From Microbispora catharanthi (GTDB taxonomy: Bacteria > Actinomycetota > Actinomycetes > Streptosporangiales > Streptosporangiaceae), in the NCBI RefSeq assembly GCF_006334915.2, contig NZ_VDMA02000030.1:36422-100421 (forward strand): 64,000 nucleotides of DNA, written 5' to 3'. This document shows positions 7,567 through 15,482 of the stretch, in pieces. The notes below the pieces were generated by a model that was not told the DNA's origin, made no database searches, and saw nothing but the letters and a program-made list of their open reading frames with translations. The position numbers and the translations under genes were made by a program. How positions within the stretch are numbered: position 1 is the first letter of the stretch; the number at the start of each line of letters is the position of its first letter.

Positions 7567-9278
7567 CCATGGCCCGGATGAAGGTCGCGATGCTGCGCCA
7601 CGCCTTCCATGGCACGCGGGCGCAGACCGCGGGAACGGGCGCGGCGCTCGGCGCACTGCTCGCGGCGGGAACGGTCTATTTGGCCTTCACCGATCCGGAC
7701 CTGCCGGCTGCCGGATACGCGGTCTGGCTGCTGGGCTGGATACTCGGCCCGATCTTCATGGGCGGCGGCGACGAGACGCTGCGTCCGGAGTACTTCTCGC
7801 TGCTCGGCCTGCCCCCGCGCCGGCTGGCGGCCGGACTGCTGGTCTCGGCCTTCGTCGGCGTGGCGCCGCTGGTGAGCCTGACCGCCCTGCTCGGGCTGCT
7901 GGTCGCGGGGGTCCGGCTCGGCGTCGCCAACGCTCTGGTGGCCGTGCCGGCGATGGTGCTGCAGCTGGCCGTTTTCGTGCTGCTGTCGAAGGTCTCCGTG
8001 GCGGTGGTCGGGCTGGCGCTGCGCACCCGGCCGGGTGCGATCGCCTCGGGCGTGCTCAACGGCGCGATACTGGCGGCGCTCGGCCAGATCTGGGTCTTCT
8101 TCGTGGTCTTCGGCCAGACCGGCGTGCCCGCCGCGGTCTGGTACCTGCCCTCCGGGTGGGGGCTGCTGGCCGTCCGGGGCGAGTGGTGGGCGCTTGGAGC
8201 GCTGGCCCTCCTGGCGCTGCTGCTCCTGGGCGCGTGGGCCGCGCTGCTCAGCAGGCGTGCGGGCGCCGCGCGGCCCTCCACGCGGGGCAGGCGCCCGATG
8301 CGGGCGGCGACCGCCAACGGCGCGATCGTCGCCAAGGAGCTGCGCACCTGGTCGCGCGACCTGGTGCGCAACCACCAGCTGACCTTCGCGTTGTCGTACG
8401 GCGTCTGCTTCGCGGCCAGCCCGCTGATCCTCGGTTGGGCCGGCATGCTGCCGTACGCGGGTCCGATCTTCATCGTGATGGCCGCGGCCATGACCGCCAA
8501 CCTGTACGGCACCGACGGCACCGCACTGTGGCTGACGCTGCTGACGCCGAGCGCGAGCGACGTGCGCGGCAGACAGCTGGCCTGGCTGTCGGCACACGCG
8601 CCGGTGGCGATCGTGCTGACCGTGGCGTTCACCGCGGTCACCGGTGGACCGTGGCCCCTGATCCTGGCACTGCTGCCCGCCCTGCTGGGCGGCGCGGCCG
8701 GGCTGGTGCCGCTGGTCTCGGTATACGGGCTGGTGCCCGGCACCGACCCGCATCGCCGCGCGGGTAACCCGCTGCGCACCAGTGAGGACGACGGCGGCCT
8801 GACCGGGCTGGCCTATCTGATGCTGGCGCTGGTGCTGCTCACGGGCGCACCCGCGGCGCTGGCGGCGCTCCGGTACGGCTGGGCCGGCCTGGCCGTCGGC
8901 GTCGTGACCGGCGTGCTGTGTTACTGGGGCTTCGGCCTGCTCACCGAGCGGCGGCTGCGGTCGCACGGCCCGGAACTGCTGGACGTGATGCGGACCGGCC
9001 ACAAGCCGCGGACGACGGTGAAGTCCCGCTTCGAGCAGCTGTCCAAGACGCAGAAGACGATCGCCTGGTGGTGCTTCGGCTTCGGCGCCATCCCGCTGGT
9101 CCCCCAGGGCATCGTCGCCGCCGTCTTCGTGGCCGACGGCATGCTGCGCCACAGCTGGTTTCTGGCCACATACATGCCGCCCGGGCTGCGCTATCCCGTC
9201 GCCGCCGCCTTCGCCGCGCTCGGGCTCGCGATGTACGGCACGGGCGTCTGGGTCGTCACGCCGCGGTCATCTCGATGA
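7551..9278 (+). CDS. ABC-2 type transporter permease
   Basis: A 575-residue, very hydrophobic protein with around a dozen predicted membrane helices, apparently a tandem of two half-permeases joined by the basic loop around residues 250-280 (RRAGAARPSTRGRRP). It is the membrane partner of the preceding ATPase. The GTG at 7551 is chosen because AAGGAG stands 5 bases before it and it overlaps the ATPase gene by 16 bp; ATGs 18 and 27 bases downstream are alternatives. The substrate is unknown; the TetR partner suggests export of a toxic or signalling compound. Confidence 0.82.
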   Translation: MAVALTMARMKVAMLRHAFHGTRAQTAGTGAALGALLAAGTVYLAFTDPDLPAAGYAVWLLGWILGPIFMGGGDETLRPEYFSLLGLPPRRLAAGLLVSAFVGVAPLVSLTALLGLLVAGVRLGVANALVAVPAMVLQLAVFVLLSKVSVAVVGLALRTRPGAIASGVLNGAILAALGQIWVFFVVFGQTGVPAAVWYLPSGWGLLAVRGEWWALGALALLALLLLGAWAALLSRRAGAARPSTRGRRPMRAATANGAIVAKELRTWSRDLVRNHQLTFALSYGVCFAASPLILGWAGMLPYAGPIFIVMAAAMTANLYGTDGTALWLTLLTPSASDVRGRQLAWLSAHAPVAIVLTVAFTAVTGGPWPLILALLPALLGGAAGLVPLVSVYGLVPGTDPHRRAGNPLRTSEDDGGLTGLAYLMLALVLLTGAPAALAALRYGWAGLAVGVVTGVLCYWGFGLLTERRLRSHGPELLDVMRTGHKPRTTVKSRFEQLSKTQKTIAWWCFGFGAIPLVPQGIVAAVFVADGMLRHSWFLATYMPPGLRYPVAAAFAALGLAMYGTGVWVVTPRSSR

Positions 9279-9293
9279 GGCGGGCGGCCATCG

Positions 9294-9884
9294 CTAGAGC
9301 CCGAGCAGGCCGTCGATGCCGGCCTTGATCTGGTCCTCCGTCAGGCCGCGTTCTACAGTGAGGTGCTCGAACAGGCTCGGCACGAACGGCGCGAGCAGCA
9401 AGTGGGCCAGGACCGTGGGGTCCGATTCGGGCCTCATCTCGCGCAGCAGCACGGACACATGCGTATGCATGGTGAGGTAGGCGCCGCTCTGGTAGCGCGC
9501 TCCCGGTGAGGCGGCCTCCGCCGCACGCATGATTTCGCCCTGCTCGATGATCCGGTCGGCGACCGTGTGGAGGAAGGCACGCAGCCGTTCGGCAGGCGGA
9601 GCGCCGGGGCCGAGGGGCGGCGGACCGGTCATGAAAGCTTCCTGGAAGCGCTGCTCGCCGTCGTCGAGCACCGCGAACAGGAGGCGGCTCACGTCGCCGA
9701 ACCGGCGGTAGACGGTGCCGACGCCCATCCCCGCGGCGTGCGCCACGGCGTTCATGGTGACGGCTTCCGGGCCATGCTCCGCGATCAGGCGAGCGGTCAC
9801 GTCGAGGATCTTCCGCCGGTTCCGAGCGGCGTCCGCGCGCTCCGGCAGGGCCTGTCCGGTGACGGGAAGCTCGGTGCGGGGCAT
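9294..9884 (-). CDS. TetR-family regulator next to wrbA
   Basis: A 196-residue TetR protein with the helix-turn-helix at about residues 20-65 (AAGMGVGTVYRRFGDV is the recognition part) and a helical C-terminal domain of the class with SBP/TetR_C features. It is divergent from wrbA, and two matching 20-bp dyads fill the intergenic space, so it very likely represses both itself and wrbA. This arrangement is common for quinone-responsive repressors; the ligand here is inferred, not shown. Confidence 0.9.
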   Translation of the reverse strand: MPRTELPVTGQALPERADAARNRRKILDVTARLIAEHGPEAVTMNAVAHAAGMGVGTVYRRFGDVSRLLFAVLDDGEQRFQEAFMTGPPPLGPGAPPAERLRAFLHTVADRIIEQGEIMRAAEAASPGARYQSGAYLTMHTHVSVLLREMRPESDPTVLAHLLLAPFVPSLFEHLTVERGLTEDQIKAGIDGLLGL

Positions 9885-9928
9885 GGTCCCGAGGCTACCG
9901 GACCGGAGATCCAATCTCCTTGCTTGCA

Positions 9929-9979
9929 AACCGGATTGTTATCCGATTTACTGCCATCGAACCGGATAACTATCCGGTT
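9929..9979. promoter_or_regulatory. Twin TetR operators between tetR and wrbA
   Basis: Two related 20-bp dyads: 9929-9948 (AACCGGATTGTTATCCGATT) and 9960-9979 (AACCGGATAACTATCCGGTT, arms of 9 perfect bases). Their centres are 31 bp apart, close to three helical turns, so two repressor dimers would bind the same face of the DNA. They lie between the divergent starts at 9884 and 10009. Confidence 0.8.
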
Positions 9980-10008
9980 GATCGTCGTCGTTCGGAGGAG
10001 ACGTCATC

Positions 10009-10617
10009 ATGAGTGCCAAGATCGCGGTCATCTACTACTCGGCCACCGGCAACGTCCACCAACTCGCCAAGGCGGTCGCCGAGGGCGCGGAGAAGGCCGG
10101 TGCCGAGGTCCGGCTGCGCCGGGTCCCCGAACTGGCACCGGACTCCGCCATCGACGCCAACCCGGCCTGGCGCGAACACGTCGAGGCCGCCAAAGACGTC
10201 GAGGTCGCCACGCTGGACGATTTGATCTGGGCGGACGCCTACGCCTTCGGCTCGCCGACCCGTTTCGGCAACATCGCCTCACAGCTCAAGCAGTTCATCG
10301 ACACCACGGGCGGCATCTGGCAGCAGGGCGTCATGGCCAACAAGCCCGCCACCGGTTTCGCCAGCGCTCACAACGCCAACGGCGGCAACGAGTCGACGAT
10401 CCTTGCCCTCTACAACACCTTCCACCACTGGGGTTCGATCATCGTCTCGCCCGGTTACACCGACCCGGTGGTGTACCCCGCGGGCGGCAACCCGTACGGC
10501 ACCGCCCACCGGGGCGGCGCGGGCACCCCGTCCGAGGAAACCCTCGCAGCCGCCCGCTACCAGGGCGAACGCCTGGCGGACATCACGACCCGCCTCCTGG
10601 CCGGCCGGGCTGCTTGA
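10009..10617 (+). CDS. wrbA: NAD(P)H:quinone oxidoreductase, WrbA type
   Basis: A 202-residue flavodoxin-like enzyme that reduces quinones by two electrons with FMN, limiting redox cycling in the cytosol. The FMN phosphate loop YYSATGNVHQ is at the N-terminus, and SPTRFGN and the TGGIWQQG and SPGYTDPV segments are characteristic of WrbA. GGAGGAG lies about 8 bases before the ATG. It is probably repressed by the divergent TetR protein through the twin operators. The YCII-domain gene follows after 8 bp. Confidence 0.94.
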   Translation: MSAKIAVIYYSATGNVHQLAKAVAEGAEKAGAEVRLRRVPELAPDSAIDANPAWREHVEAAKDVEVATLDDLIWADAYAFGSPTRFGNIASQLKQFIDTTGGIWQQGVMANKPATGFASAHNANGGNESTILALYNTFHHWGSIIVSPGYTDPVVYPAGGNPYGTAHRGGAGTPSEETLAAARYQGERLADITTRLLAGRAA

Positions 10618-10625
10618 ATGGCGGC

Positions 10626-10976
10626 ATGCTGCACCTGCTGATCGTGAACTACACGGGCTCCGAGGAAGAGGCCGCCCCCTTCGTCCGCGATCACGTCGGC
10701 TATCTCGAACGGCACCACGCGGACGGCCTCTTCCTGGTCTCGGGGCAGACGGTGCCGTCGTCACAGGGCGGGGCCATCGTGGCGTGCGGCGTGGACCGCG
10801 AGACCGTCGAGCGAATCAGCGCCGAGGACCCGTTCGTCGTGAACGGCGTCGCGACCTACTCGATCACGACGATCGAACCGGGGCGGATCCACCCGGCTCT
10901 GGCAGAGCTGCTGAGCGCGCAGACAGCTTCGCCCGGCCCGCGCTGGAGCCGGCCCGGTGAGGCTGCGGGACACTGA
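10626..10976 (+). CDS. YCII-domain protein
   Basis: A 116-residue protein with an N-terminal YCII fold (about residues 1-88), shown by the segments HLLIVNYTG, HVGYLERHHADG, FLVSGQTVPS and DPFVVNGVA. In this family a conserved His and Asp form a putative active site, but reactions are known for few members. The 8-bp gap from wrbA implies co-transcription, so it may act on a quinone-derived or related small molecule; that is inference. The Pro/Arg-rich C-terminal tail of about 25 residues is not conserved in the fold. Confidence 0.8.
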   Translation: MLHLLIVNYTGSEEEAAPFVRDHVGYLERHHADGLFLVSGQTVPSSQGGAIVACGVDRETVERISAEDPFVVNGVATYSITTIEPGRIHPALAELLSAQTASPGPRWSRPGEAAGH

Positions 10977-11005
10977 GACGACGGCAGGAGAGGGGTGCCA
11001 CTGGG

Positions 11006-11665
11006 ATGCGCGTGCTCATCGTCGAGGACGACGAGGAGATGGCACAGGTCGTCGCGGTGGGCCTGCGCCGCGCGCAGATGGCCGTCGACATGGCGTTCGA
11101 CGGTACGGAGGCGCTGGAACGGCTGGGCTCCGGCGGCGAGGCGTACGACGTGGTCGTCCTGGACCGGGACCTGCCCGGGACGCACGGCGACGAGGTCTGC
11201 GCGGCGCTGATCGCCGCCGGATGCCGCAGCCGCATACTGATGCTCACCGCCGCGGGCACGGCCGACGACATCGTGGACGGGCTGGGCCTGGGCGCCGACG
11301 ACTATCTCCCTAAGCCTTTCGACTTCCCCGTCCTCGTCGCCCGGATCGCCGCCCTGGCCCGCCGCGCGCACCCCGCCGTACCGCCGGTGTTCCGCCACGG
11401 CGACCTCCTGGTCGACAGCGCTCGGCGCACGGCCGTACGGGCCGGCCGGCCGCTGGCCCTCACTCCCAAGGAATTCGGCGTCCTCGAACTGCTCCTCGCC
11501 GCCGGAGGCCGTGCCGTCTCCGCCGAGGAACTGCTCGAACGGGTCTGGGACGAGGCCGCCGACCCCTTCACGAGCGCCGTGAAGATCACCGTCAGCCGTC
11601 TGCGGGCCAAGCTCGGGGCGCCGCCGGTCATCGAGACGGTGGCCAGGAGCGGTTACCGGATCTGA
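11006..11665 (+). CDS. OmpR-family response regulator
   Basis: A 219-residue two-component regulator. The receiver domain (residues 1-115) has the acidic pair in VEDDEE, the phospho-acceptor Asp53 in VVLDRDLPG, Thr81 and Lys103 in YLPKPF. The winged-helix DNA-binding domain (about 125-219) includes LTPKEFGVLELLL and the final VARSGYRI. It precedes the sensor kinase by 53 bp and should be phosphorylated by it. Targets probably include the S41 peptidase gene of the same cluster, by position. Confidence 0.94.
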   Translation: MRVLIVEDDEEMAQVVAVGLRRAQMAVDMAFDGTEALERLGSGGEAYDVVVLDRDLPGTHGDEVCAALIAAGCRSRILMLTAAGTADDIVDGLGLGADDYLPKPFDFPVLVARIAALARRAHPAVPPVFRHGDLLVDSARRTAVRAGRPLALTPKEFGVLELLLAAGGRAVSAEELLERVWDEAADPFTSAVKITVSRLRAKLGAPPVIETVARSGYRI

Positions 11666-11718
11666 GAACGTCCGACCGAGCAGAGCGCAGGATCCAGCCG
11701 AAAGGTCGCCACGTTCAC

Positions 11719-13029
11719 ATGCCCGTCCACGGCCCCGCCGCCGCCCGCGACATCGTGCCCGCCGCTCTGCGCCGGCTCACCGGCCTGGTCGTGCGCGCGA
11801 GCCTGCCCCGCCGCACCGTAAGGCTGCGGCTGACCGCCTTGTACGGAGGGCTGTTCCTGGTGTCCGGCGCCGCGCTGCTCGCGGTCACGTACGGTCTGGT
11901 GGTCGGCGCCGTCGACCGTCCGCCCGCCGTCGTGAAGCTGGCGGTGACGGTTGCCAGCCCCGGCTCGAGCACGCCGGCGGGCCAGGCACCCGGAAACTGG
12001 GGGCCACCGCACGGCGACGGCGAAGCGACGGACGCCGTGATGGCGGCCGTGCAGAGGGACGTGCAACAGACCGTGGCCCACCAGAAGTCCGCCATGCTGC
12101 ACACCCTGCTGGTCCAGTCGGGGATCGCCCTGGGCCTGATGTCACTGGCGTCCGTGCTGCTGGGCTGGGTCGTGGCCGGCCGTGTCCTGCGCCCGCTGCG
12201 GACCATCACCTCCAGTGCACGGGACATCTCGGCGACCAGCCTGCACCGGCGGCTGGCCCTGGCCGGCCCGCGGGACGAACTGCGGGAGCTGAGCGACACG
12301 TTCGACGCGCTGCTGGCCCGGCTCGAAGGTTCCTTCCAGGCGCAGCGGCAGTTCGTCGCCAACGCCTCCCATGAGCTGCGTACGCCGCTGGCCCGCCAGC
12401 GCGTGCTGGGCCAGGTCGCCCTGGCCGACCCGGAACCGACCCTCGAGTCCCTGCGTACGGCCCACGAACGGATACTCGCTGCCGGACAGCAACAGGAACG
12501 GCTCATCGAAGCGCTGCTCACCCTGGCCCGCGGTCACACGGGCCTCGACGAGCGCCACCCCTTCGACCTGGCCCGGCTCGTCGGGGAAGCCGTGGCCGCG
12601 CGGGCAACCGCGGCGCACGAGCGGCAGGTGACCCTGCGCCCCTCGACCGGCGCGGCCGTCTCCTCGGGCCACCGGGCGCTCGCCGAACGGCTGGTAGCCA
12701 ATCTGCTGGACAACGCGATCCGCTACAACGTGCCCGGCGGGGAGGTGGACGTCACCACCGGTACTCAGGCCGGACGCGCCGTCCTCACGGTCGCCAACAC
12801 CGGCCCCGTCGTGCCCGCGGACGCCGTCGAGCGGATCCTCCTGCCCTTCCAGCGCCTCGGCCCGGCCCGTACCGGCCGCCGCGGGTCGTCCCAGGGGTTC
12901 GGCCTGGGCCTGTCCATCGTCTCGGCCATCGCATCCGCCCACGACGCCGGCCTCACCGTCGTTCCACGACCCGAGGGCGGCCTGGTCGTCACGGTCGTTT
13001 TTCCCGTAGCGGCGACGCAACCGCCGTGA
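11719..13029 (+). CDS. Sensor histidine kinase
   Basis: A 436-residue membrane kinase. Two transmembrane helices (about residues 40-64 and 130-153) enclose a short extracytoplasmic loop of about 65 residues, followed by HAMP (154-205), the H-box NASHELRTPL with His218, the N-box LLDNAIRYN with Asn332, and the G-box GFGLGLSIV. The sensing loop is Pro/Gly-rich without a recognised ligand fold. It pairs with the response regulator upstream. The spacing from a possible AAAGG to the ATG is long, so the start is only likely. Confidence 0.92.
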   Translation: MPVHGPAAARDIVPAALRRLTGLVVRASLPRRTVRLRLTALYGGLFLVSGAALLAVTYGLVVGAVDRPPAVVKLAVTVASPGSSTPAGQAPGNWGPPHGDGEATDAVMAAVQRDVQQTVAHQKSAMLHTLLVQSGIALGLMSLASVLLGWVVAGRVLRPLRTITSSARDISATSLHRRLALAGPRDELRELSDTFDALLARLEGSFQAQRQFVANASHELRTPLARQRVLGQVALADPEPTLESLRTAHERILAAGQQQERLIEALLTLARGHTGLDERHPFDLARLVGEAVAARATAAHERQVTLRPSTGAAVSSGHRALAERLVANLLDNAIRYNVPGGEVDVTTGTQAGRAVLTVANTGPVVPADAVERILLPFQRLGPARTGRRGSSQGFGLGLSIVSAIASAHDAGLTVVPRPEGGLVVTVVFPVAATQPP

Positions 13030-13121
13030 AACCGGCCGTCGCGTAGAACGTCCGTCATCGCCGCCGCACCGACCGCGGCGACGTCCACGGCACGATCGAC
13101 GCGAGTTCAGGAGCACTCCGC

Positions 13122-14654
13122 ATGAACAACACACCGGCGGAACCCTCGTCCGCCGAAGCCCCATCGGCCGGCCGCAGGCCCGGCAACCGCCGGATCGGGC
13201 TGTCCCGGCAGCGGCGCGCGCTGGCCGCGACCGGAATCGCCGTAGTCGCCGGCAGCGTTCTCGTCACCGGCCTGACCGCGTCCGCCAGCCCGTCGACGGC
13301 CGCGCAGCACGCCGACAGGCCGGCGGCCTGCGTACCGTACGACCCGACCAAACCCCAGCCGCCCGCGCAGGACCCGGCCCCGACCTCCGTCAGCACGGGG
13401 GAGCAGGTGTACCACTGCATCTTCGACAACTACTACGGCGGTGCCCGGCTCGACGACCGCCCACTGCTTCAATACGCCTTCCAGGCCGTCGTCCGGGAAC
13501 TGCGCAAGCGCGGTGTCGACCGGCCGGGCGCCGTACTGCCGGCGCTGACGGGCGACCGCGACAAGGACTGGCAGCTCTTCAGCCGGCGGCTCCAGGAGGT
13601 GCTGGACGCGGTGCCGGACGACCAGGGGCTGCGCTCCTCGCTCGCCGGAGCCGCGATCCAGGGAATGTTCGCCGCCCTGCACGACAACCACGCCGGTTAC
13701 TCCCCCGGCGGCCCGGGTGCCCCGCAGGGCGCCCACCCGTGGGGCCTGGGCATCGGCCTGAACAGGCTCCTCCCCCCGGCCGAGACCGCCCCGGACTTCA
13801 CCGGGCCGCTCTTCCTCACCACGGTCGGCACCGGCACCCCCGCCGCCAAGGCCAAGCTCAGGCCCGGAGACGTCATCGAGACGGTGAACGGCGTCCCGGT
13901 CTTCACCAACGGCCTGCTCAACCCGGGAGTCGTGGACTCGCTCCATCCGGCGTACCCCCGGCGCACCCCGGTGACCCTCACCGTACGACGGCCCGCCACC
14001 GGCCGAACCCTGCACGTGCGCGTCACCCCCGGACCGCTGCCCGCGCAACCTCAGCCGCACGTGACCGCCACCCTGGTGGCCGGCAGCATCGCTCGCATCC
14101 GCTTCGACGCCTTCTACCCGGGCGTCGCTCAGGAAGCCCTCAAGGCGATCGCCGGCCTCCAGGCGACCACCAAGCTCACCGGCATCATCTTCGACCTACG
14201 CGGCAACCACGGAGGAGTCGGGGAAGAGGGCAACACACTGATGGGCGCGTTCGTCCACGGCGCCGCAGCCGTCTCCTTCTGCGACGCCGACGGCACCTGC
14301 GACCCCCAGCCCGTCAACGACAACACCCCGTTGCTGCATCTGCCCATGGTCACCCTCACCGACGACGGCTGCGCCTCCGCGTGTGAGATGTTCGCGACGG
14401 GCGTCAAGGACCTTCACCTGGGCACCCTCGTAGGCACCCGCACGGCGGGAGTCAACTCCGGTCCCGCCCACCTGTACGCGCTCAACGACAACACCCTGAT
14501 CCGACTGCCGTCGCAGCACGTCATCGGCGCGAACGGCGAGATCATCGACGGCGTCGGTGTCCCACCGGACTACTACGCGCCACTGACCGCGGCGGACGCG
14601 TCCACCGGCAACGACCCGGCCCTCGACAAGGCGAAGGCGATCCTCCGGTCCTAG
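13122..14654 (+). CDS. Secreted S41-family peptidase with PDZ domain
   Basis: A 510-residue protein with a basic N-terminus and a membrane/signal segment (about residues 28-58), a helical region, a PDZ-like domain (about 235-305, LRPGDVIETVNGVPV) and an S41 protease core (about 320-480). The nucleophile is Ser419 in DGCASACE. The usual carboxy-terminal-processing Lys motif (GKG) is replaced by GTRTAGVNSG, so it may use a tricorn/IRBP-like triad or have altered activity. Two Cys flank Ser419 and another Cys pair lies in FCDADGTCD, consistent with an extracellular, disulfide-bonded enzyme. It lies 92 bp downstream of the kinase gene and is probably part of that regulon. Confidence 0.84.
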   Translation: MNNTPAEPSSAEAPSAGRRPGNRRIGLSRQRRALAATGIAVVAGSVLVTGLTASASPSTAAQHADRPAACVPYDPTKPQPPAQDPAPTSVSTGEQVYHCIFDNYYGGARLDDRPLLQYAFQAVVRELRKRGVDRPGAVLPALTGDRDKDWQLFSRRLQEVLDAVPDDQGLRSSLAGAAIQGMFAALHDNHAGYSPGGPGAPQGAHPWGLGIGLNRLLPPAETAPDFTGPLFLTTVGTGTPAAKAKLRPGDVIETVNGVPVFTNGLLNPGVVDSLHPAYPRRTPVTLTVRRPATGRTLHVRVTPGPLPAQPQPHVTATLVAGSIARIRFDAFYPGVAQEALKAIAGLQATTKLTGIIFDLRGNHGGVGEEGNTLMGAFVHGAAAVSFCDADGTCDPQPVNDNTPLLHLPMVTLTDDGCASACEMFATGVKDLHLGTLVGTRTAGVNSGPAHLYALNDNTLIRLPSQHVIGANGEIIDGVGVPPDYYAPLTAADASTGNDPALDKAKAILRS

Positions 14655-14662
14655 CCGACGTG

Positions 14663-14698
14663 AAGCCGGGCTGACCTCCGCAGCTGGTGGCCCGGCTT
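14663..14698. terminator. Bidirectional hairpin terminator
   Basis: AAGCCGGGC (14663-14671) pairs perfectly with GCCCGGCTT (14690-14698) across an 18-base loop, and a T-run follows on the + strand. It separates the convergent S41 peptidase and TetR genes. Confidence 0.75.
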
Positions 14699-14761
14699 TC
14701 GCGTGTCTAGAGGTCATACAGGCTCGCAGCCCACGTATGAAAGGACCTCTCCCGAGCGGGC

Positions 14762-15406
14762 CTACTTAAGGTGGTCAGAAAGGTAGCGGCGGACGAGGCG
14801 TTTGCATTCGGCGATGAGGTCGGGATCGCCGTCGGGGTGGGCGCGGAAGGCCAGTTTGAGCACGGCGTCGGCGGCCTCCACGGCGACGACGAAGGCGCGG
14901 GACAGGCCGTCGCCGGGCGCCACGCCGAGCAGGTCCACGATGAGGGAGCGCAGGCGGTCGGCGACGACCACGTTGTTCTCCAGCGCCTCGTCGAGCATCC
15001 GCTGGGTGCCGGGGAAGGCGGGGCCACCGGGAGCGGCGAGCACCTCGCCGAAGTCCACCACGCCGAAGCCGGGGGTGGTCCGCTTCATGCGCACGAACTC
15101 GTCGACGACCAGGTCCACGGCATCCGCCCAGTCGGACGGCGGCGCGGCGGCCAGCCGGGACGCGATCCGGTCCAGGTACGCCTCCAGGTTCCGCAGCGCG
15201 AGCGCACGGACCAGGCTCTGCTTGTCGGTGAAGAACTGGTAGAAGGTCCCGATCGGCACCTCGGCCCGGCGGGCGACCTCCTTGGTGGTCAGGGAGGCGT
15301 ACCCCACCTCGTCGAGCAGCAGGGCGCACTCGTCCAGCATGCGCTCGACCCGCTCCTGACTGCGGCGCTGTGCTGGCCGTCGGCGCAACGCTCCCCCTGT
15401 TGTCAT
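14762..15406 (-). CDS. TetR-family regulator next to beta-glucosidase
   Basis: A 214-residue TetR protein. The DNA-binding domain is at about residues 15-65 (RAEVPIGTFYQFFTDKQSL is the recognition segment) and is followed by a helical effector domain. It is divergent from the family-1 glycosidase gene and a 29-bp inverted repeat lies between them, so it most likely represses the glycosidase and itself. LacI proteins usually control such genes; TetR control is less common. The effector is unknown. Confidence 0.9.
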   Translation of the reverse strand: MTTGGALRRRPAQRRSQERVERMLDECALLLDEVGYASLTTKEVARRAEVPIGTFYQFFTDKQSLVRALALRNLEAYLDRIASRLAAAPPSDWADAVDLVVDEFVRMKRTTPGFGVVDFGEVLAAPGGPAFPGTQRMLDEALENNVVVADRLRSLIVDLLGVAPGDGLSRAFVVAVEAADAVLKLAFRAHPDGDPDLIAECKRLVRRYLSDHLK

Positions 15407-15438
15407 TCCGCCATTCTCTCCCGCTTTTCGGACAACGG

Positions 15439-15467
15439 AGCTAACATGAGTTCTCCTCATATTAGCT
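15439..15467. promoter_or_regulatory. 29-bp TetR operator
   Basis: An inverted repeat with arms AGCTAACATGAG and CTCATATTAGCT around a 5-base centre; 11 of 12 arm positions pair. It lies 16 bp upstream of the glycosidase ATG and 33 bp upstream of the divergent TetR start, so it covers both promoters. Confidence 0.8.
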
Positions 15468-15482
15468 GAGAGAGGCGGCACT

